DNA of 64,000 bases from Niabella pedocola. Its GTDB lineage: Bacteria > Bacteroidota > Bacteroidia > Chitinophagales > Chitinophagaceae. This document shows positions 62,143 to 64,000 of this stretch, one piece after another. Each line of letters begins with the position of its first letter. The stretch's first letter is position 1. The notes under the pieces were generated by a model. That model had not been told where the DNA came from. It saw nothing but the letters and a program-made list of their open reading frames with translations, and searched no databases. The stretch is from positions 1,984,001 to 2,048,000 of the forward strand of contig NZ_JAJNEC010000005.1 of the NCBI RefSeq assembly GCF_021044425.1, in the 5' to 3' direction. The translations under genes and the position numbers were made by a program.

Positions 62143-63582
62143 TTATTGTTGATAAGCACCGGCACCGGTTTCTTTAACTACTTTTCCTCTTATTAAGATC
62201 CGTCCCAGGTAAATCACCGACCGGTCATATTTTTCCGGATGTTGCTCAATGTCGGCCCGCTTATCTGCCGGAAGGATCTCCAGCTTGTCTGCTTTCTGTG
62301 AAGAAACGGTCACCGTTACATCATGTACGCCGGGCTCCAGCTTTACTACATCAAACTGCCCGCGGTACCGGTTGTTGCAATACGCATTGAACCGGTTCAA
62401 TACATTGGTGGATGCCGTATCACTTACCTGGTAATAAATAAAACTGCCCTGTTTTTCCCTGCTCAGTGTTATGGGTTTACCATCCACGGTAAATTCCAGT
62501 TGCCCGGCCTCCGGACCACCGATATCAAATACACCAAACAGATCTCCTTTAAAGCGAAAACGAAATGCAGCTCCGGGTTGGTTTGCAGTAAAAACGGAGG
62601 CAAACCAGGGATTGAATTTTTTTAATGCCGGATCCGGTGCTGTGGCCTGCAACGCCCAGCCTTTGTTTGCCAGGGCTGCAGCTGAAGGTTCCACCATGGT
62701 AGCCTCATCCCAGGCGGCGGTTATCATCGGTGCCGGGAGCTGTTTCTTTTTTTCCAGCGTGGGTGTTTTCATTTTTTGAAAAGCCCTGGCAATGGCTGCT
62801 GCATACAGGTTTCCCCCGGCCGTGGCCGGATGAATACCGTCTTCGGAGAACAGGATCTTATTATCCGGCGCCGGAGCGCTGCCCTTCCAGGTTAATGTTC
62901 CTTCAGCCTCCAGTCTGGCCGCCTCCATGCCCAAATGAACAGCGGGCAATCCATAATAGGCGGCAATGCGCTCCAATCCTTTGATATTGGGTGGTATGTC
63001 ATTTTTTTGGTAGAATGCCGTTTGCCCGTTCTGTATCGTATACAACAGGCAGAGATCTGTTGCCGGATCTTTTTTTAAGGCTTGCCGGATCATACCCTCC
63101 ATTGCGTCAGGGTATGCCCCGTTAACCGCAAACTCCATAAAGATCAGATCGGGCTTATGCTTTAATACCTGTTCACTGATCCGGAAGGCACCCAGCTCCG
63201 TTCCGGTACCCGAAACACCAGCGTTGATCCATTTGAACCGGGTTGCCGGATATAACTGCTCCAGGTACCGGGCCGTTTGCAACCGGTAACAAAAATTGGC
63301 CTGGGTAATACTGCCGCCGATAAACGCCACCACTACATCTTTTCCCTGTTTTATTTTTTCAAAGAAATCCGGAAGCCCCGCACGTACCTGGCATTCCTGC
63401 GCCTGGTAGAAACTTCCGGGGCCTACCGCGGGAATACCGGATGCAGCAGCATCAAAATAAAGCGGCGAGGCACCGGCCTGCGAAGCCGCTATCTTGTCGC
63501 TGTCGGTACCCGATTGACAAAAGCCTATCACCGGTATGCAAAGCAACCCCAATACCACTGTTTTTATAACCCGCTTATTCAT
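62143..63582 (-). CDS. secreted SGNH/GDSL hydrolase with C-terminal beta domain
   Basis: 479 residues from the ATG of 63582; the frame runs to 63654 but the signal peptide (KRVIKTVVLGLLCIPVIGFC) fixes the start. Block I is VVAFIGGSITQANFCYR (nucleophile Ser), block II NAGVSGTGTELGAF, block III MEFAVNGAYPDAMEG, block V EDGIHPATAGGNLYAAAI. The C-terminal region (about 340-450) is a beta-sandwich, probably glycan-binding. It resembles carbohydrate acetylesterases. Its ATG overlaps the upstream stop by 8 bp. Confidence 0.85.
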   Translation of the reverse strand: MNKRVIKTVVLGLLCIPVIGFCQSGTDSDKIAASQAGASPLYFDAAASGIPAVGPGSFYQAQECQVRAGLPDFFEKIKQGKDVVVAFIGGSITQANFCYRLQTARYLEQLYPATRFKWINAGVSGTGTELGAFRISEQVLKHKPDLIFMEFAVNGAYPDAMEGMIRQALKKDPATDLCLLYTIQNGQTAFYQKNDIPPNIKGLERIAAYYGLPAVHLGMEAARLEAEGTLTWKGSAPAPDNKILFSEDGIHPATAGGNLYAAAIARAFQKMKTPTLEKKKQLPAPMITAAWDEATMVEPSAAALANKGWALQATAPDPALKKFNPWFASVFTANQPGAAFRFRFKGDLFGVFDIGGPEAGQLEFTVDGKPITLSREKQGSFIYYQVSDTASTNVLNRFNAYCNNRYRGQFDVVKLEPGVHDVTVTVSSQKADKLEILPADKRADIEQHPEKYDRSVIYLGRILIRGKVVKETGAGAYQQ

Positions 63583-64000
63583 TTCCGTTGAGTACTGTTT
63601 TTTTGGATATGATTTTTCCGTCGGCACCTTTAAAATCAAGTGCGATGACGGCATTTGCGCCCATACTTATTTTATTAAAGCTCCATTCATAAGGATACTT
63701 TTTTATTTCCTGTGTTTGCTGATTGCAGGTAACCGTTACCGAGTGCCCGCTCAATGGCGCGGTTTCTGCAAATCCATAAAAGCTATCCCAGCCAAACGGT
63801 GAGCGGATGCGGAACAGGAACACACGGCCCCAGGGTTTCCCCAGGTCGATGATCTTCATTCCTTCTTTCAGCGGCGGATTTTTTTTACGCGTTGTTGCCG
63901 CATGCAATGGAATAGCAATGGCCCTGAACCCTTTTGCAGGCACCGGCACATCAACCCCTGCGTTTTCAATAGCAACCGTTGCAGACTGTCCATCGCTGGT
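63575..64000 (-). CDS. 3' end of a gene truncated by the window edge
   Basis: The frame is open to base 64000, so the visible 141 residues are a C-terminus. It has no enzyme motif; FLFRIRSPFGWDSFYGFAET and GHSVTVTCNQQTQEIKKYPY look like a beta-sandwich of a secreted protein. Overlap of 8 bp with the SGNH gene shows that it belongs to the same operon. A start at the GTG of 63949 would be artificial. Confidence 0.7.
   Translation of the reverse strand, partial: TSDGQSATVAIENAGVDVPVPAKGFRAIAIPLHAATTRKKNPPLKEGMKIIDLGKPWGRVFLFRIRSPFGWDSFYGFAETAPLSGHSVTVTCNQQTQEIKKYPYEWSFNKISMGANAVIALDFKGADGKIISKKTVLNGNE

Overview
The window reads as chromosomal DNA of a Bacteroidota bacterium, most likely family Chitinophagaceae (a Niabella/Niastella-like genome is my best guess; no 16S gene is present to confirm it). 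The reasons are a SusC/SusD pair, many lipoproteins with a Cys-Lys-Lys start, GH92/GH97/GH105 enzymes, DUF5689-type lipoproteins, a RecQ with a C-terminal HTH tail, and promoters of the Bacteroidota type TAnnTTTG instead of sigma70 boxes.

Layout. 0-2.6 kb: end of a Gfo/Idh/MocA oxidoreductase, a sugar phosphate isomerase/epimerase, a DoxX-like membrane protein and a small conserved protein. 2.57-4.12 kb: two same-orientation tandem arrays of a roughly 104-bp repeat flanking a GxxExxY (PDDEXK-like) gene. 4.2-14.2 kb: a tightly packed minus-strand operon headed by an HD-domain/PycTM fusion, then polyphosphate kinase, a lipoprotein propeller, a phosphoesterase/kinase-like/outer-membrane-barrel fusion and a GAF protein; its upstream region carries five TTGTAATAA half-sites. 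14.7-21.1 kb: LuxR-type regulator, lysS, a LytS/LytR-type two-component pair with a LytTR-like site, a DUF5694-like protein and a class-V aminotransferase.

21.1-36.5 kb: a coherent glycerol/glycerophosphodiester locus: glpF, glpK, a propeller lipoprotein, a glycerophosphodiesterase, an SGNH hydrolase, two secreted or surface proteins, SusD, SusC, glpD and a divergent DeoR/GlpR-like regulator. Polymer or diester is probably bound by SusCD, cut by the surface hydrolases, and the glycerol or glycerol-3-phosphate is burned through GlpF/GlpK/GlpD. 36.7-47.6 kb: GH92 mannosidase, serine hydrolase, GH3-type acyl-adenylate enzyme, a kdsD-manC-exonuclease-MmcQ operon and recQ. 47.75-49.9 kb: a tRNA-Phe gene followed by a small island (GIY-YIG nuclease, AAA ATPase with DUF234-like C-terminus) bracketed by pieces of the tRNA. 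49.9-64 kb: a minus-strand carbohydrate locus lacking SusC/D in view: DUF4886, GH105, sodium symporter, FAD oxidoreductase with a discoidin-like tail, a 948-residue protein I cannot assign, GH97, a propeller lipoprotein, an SGNH esterase and a truncated gene at the edge.

The candidates for an undescribed system are, in order: the tRNA-Phe/GIY-YIG/ATPase island with its tRNA-derived repeats; the GxxExxY gene inside its repeat arrays; and the HD-PycTM/polyphosphate kinase operon with its operator cluster. All functional calls are from reading the sequence; no database search was run.
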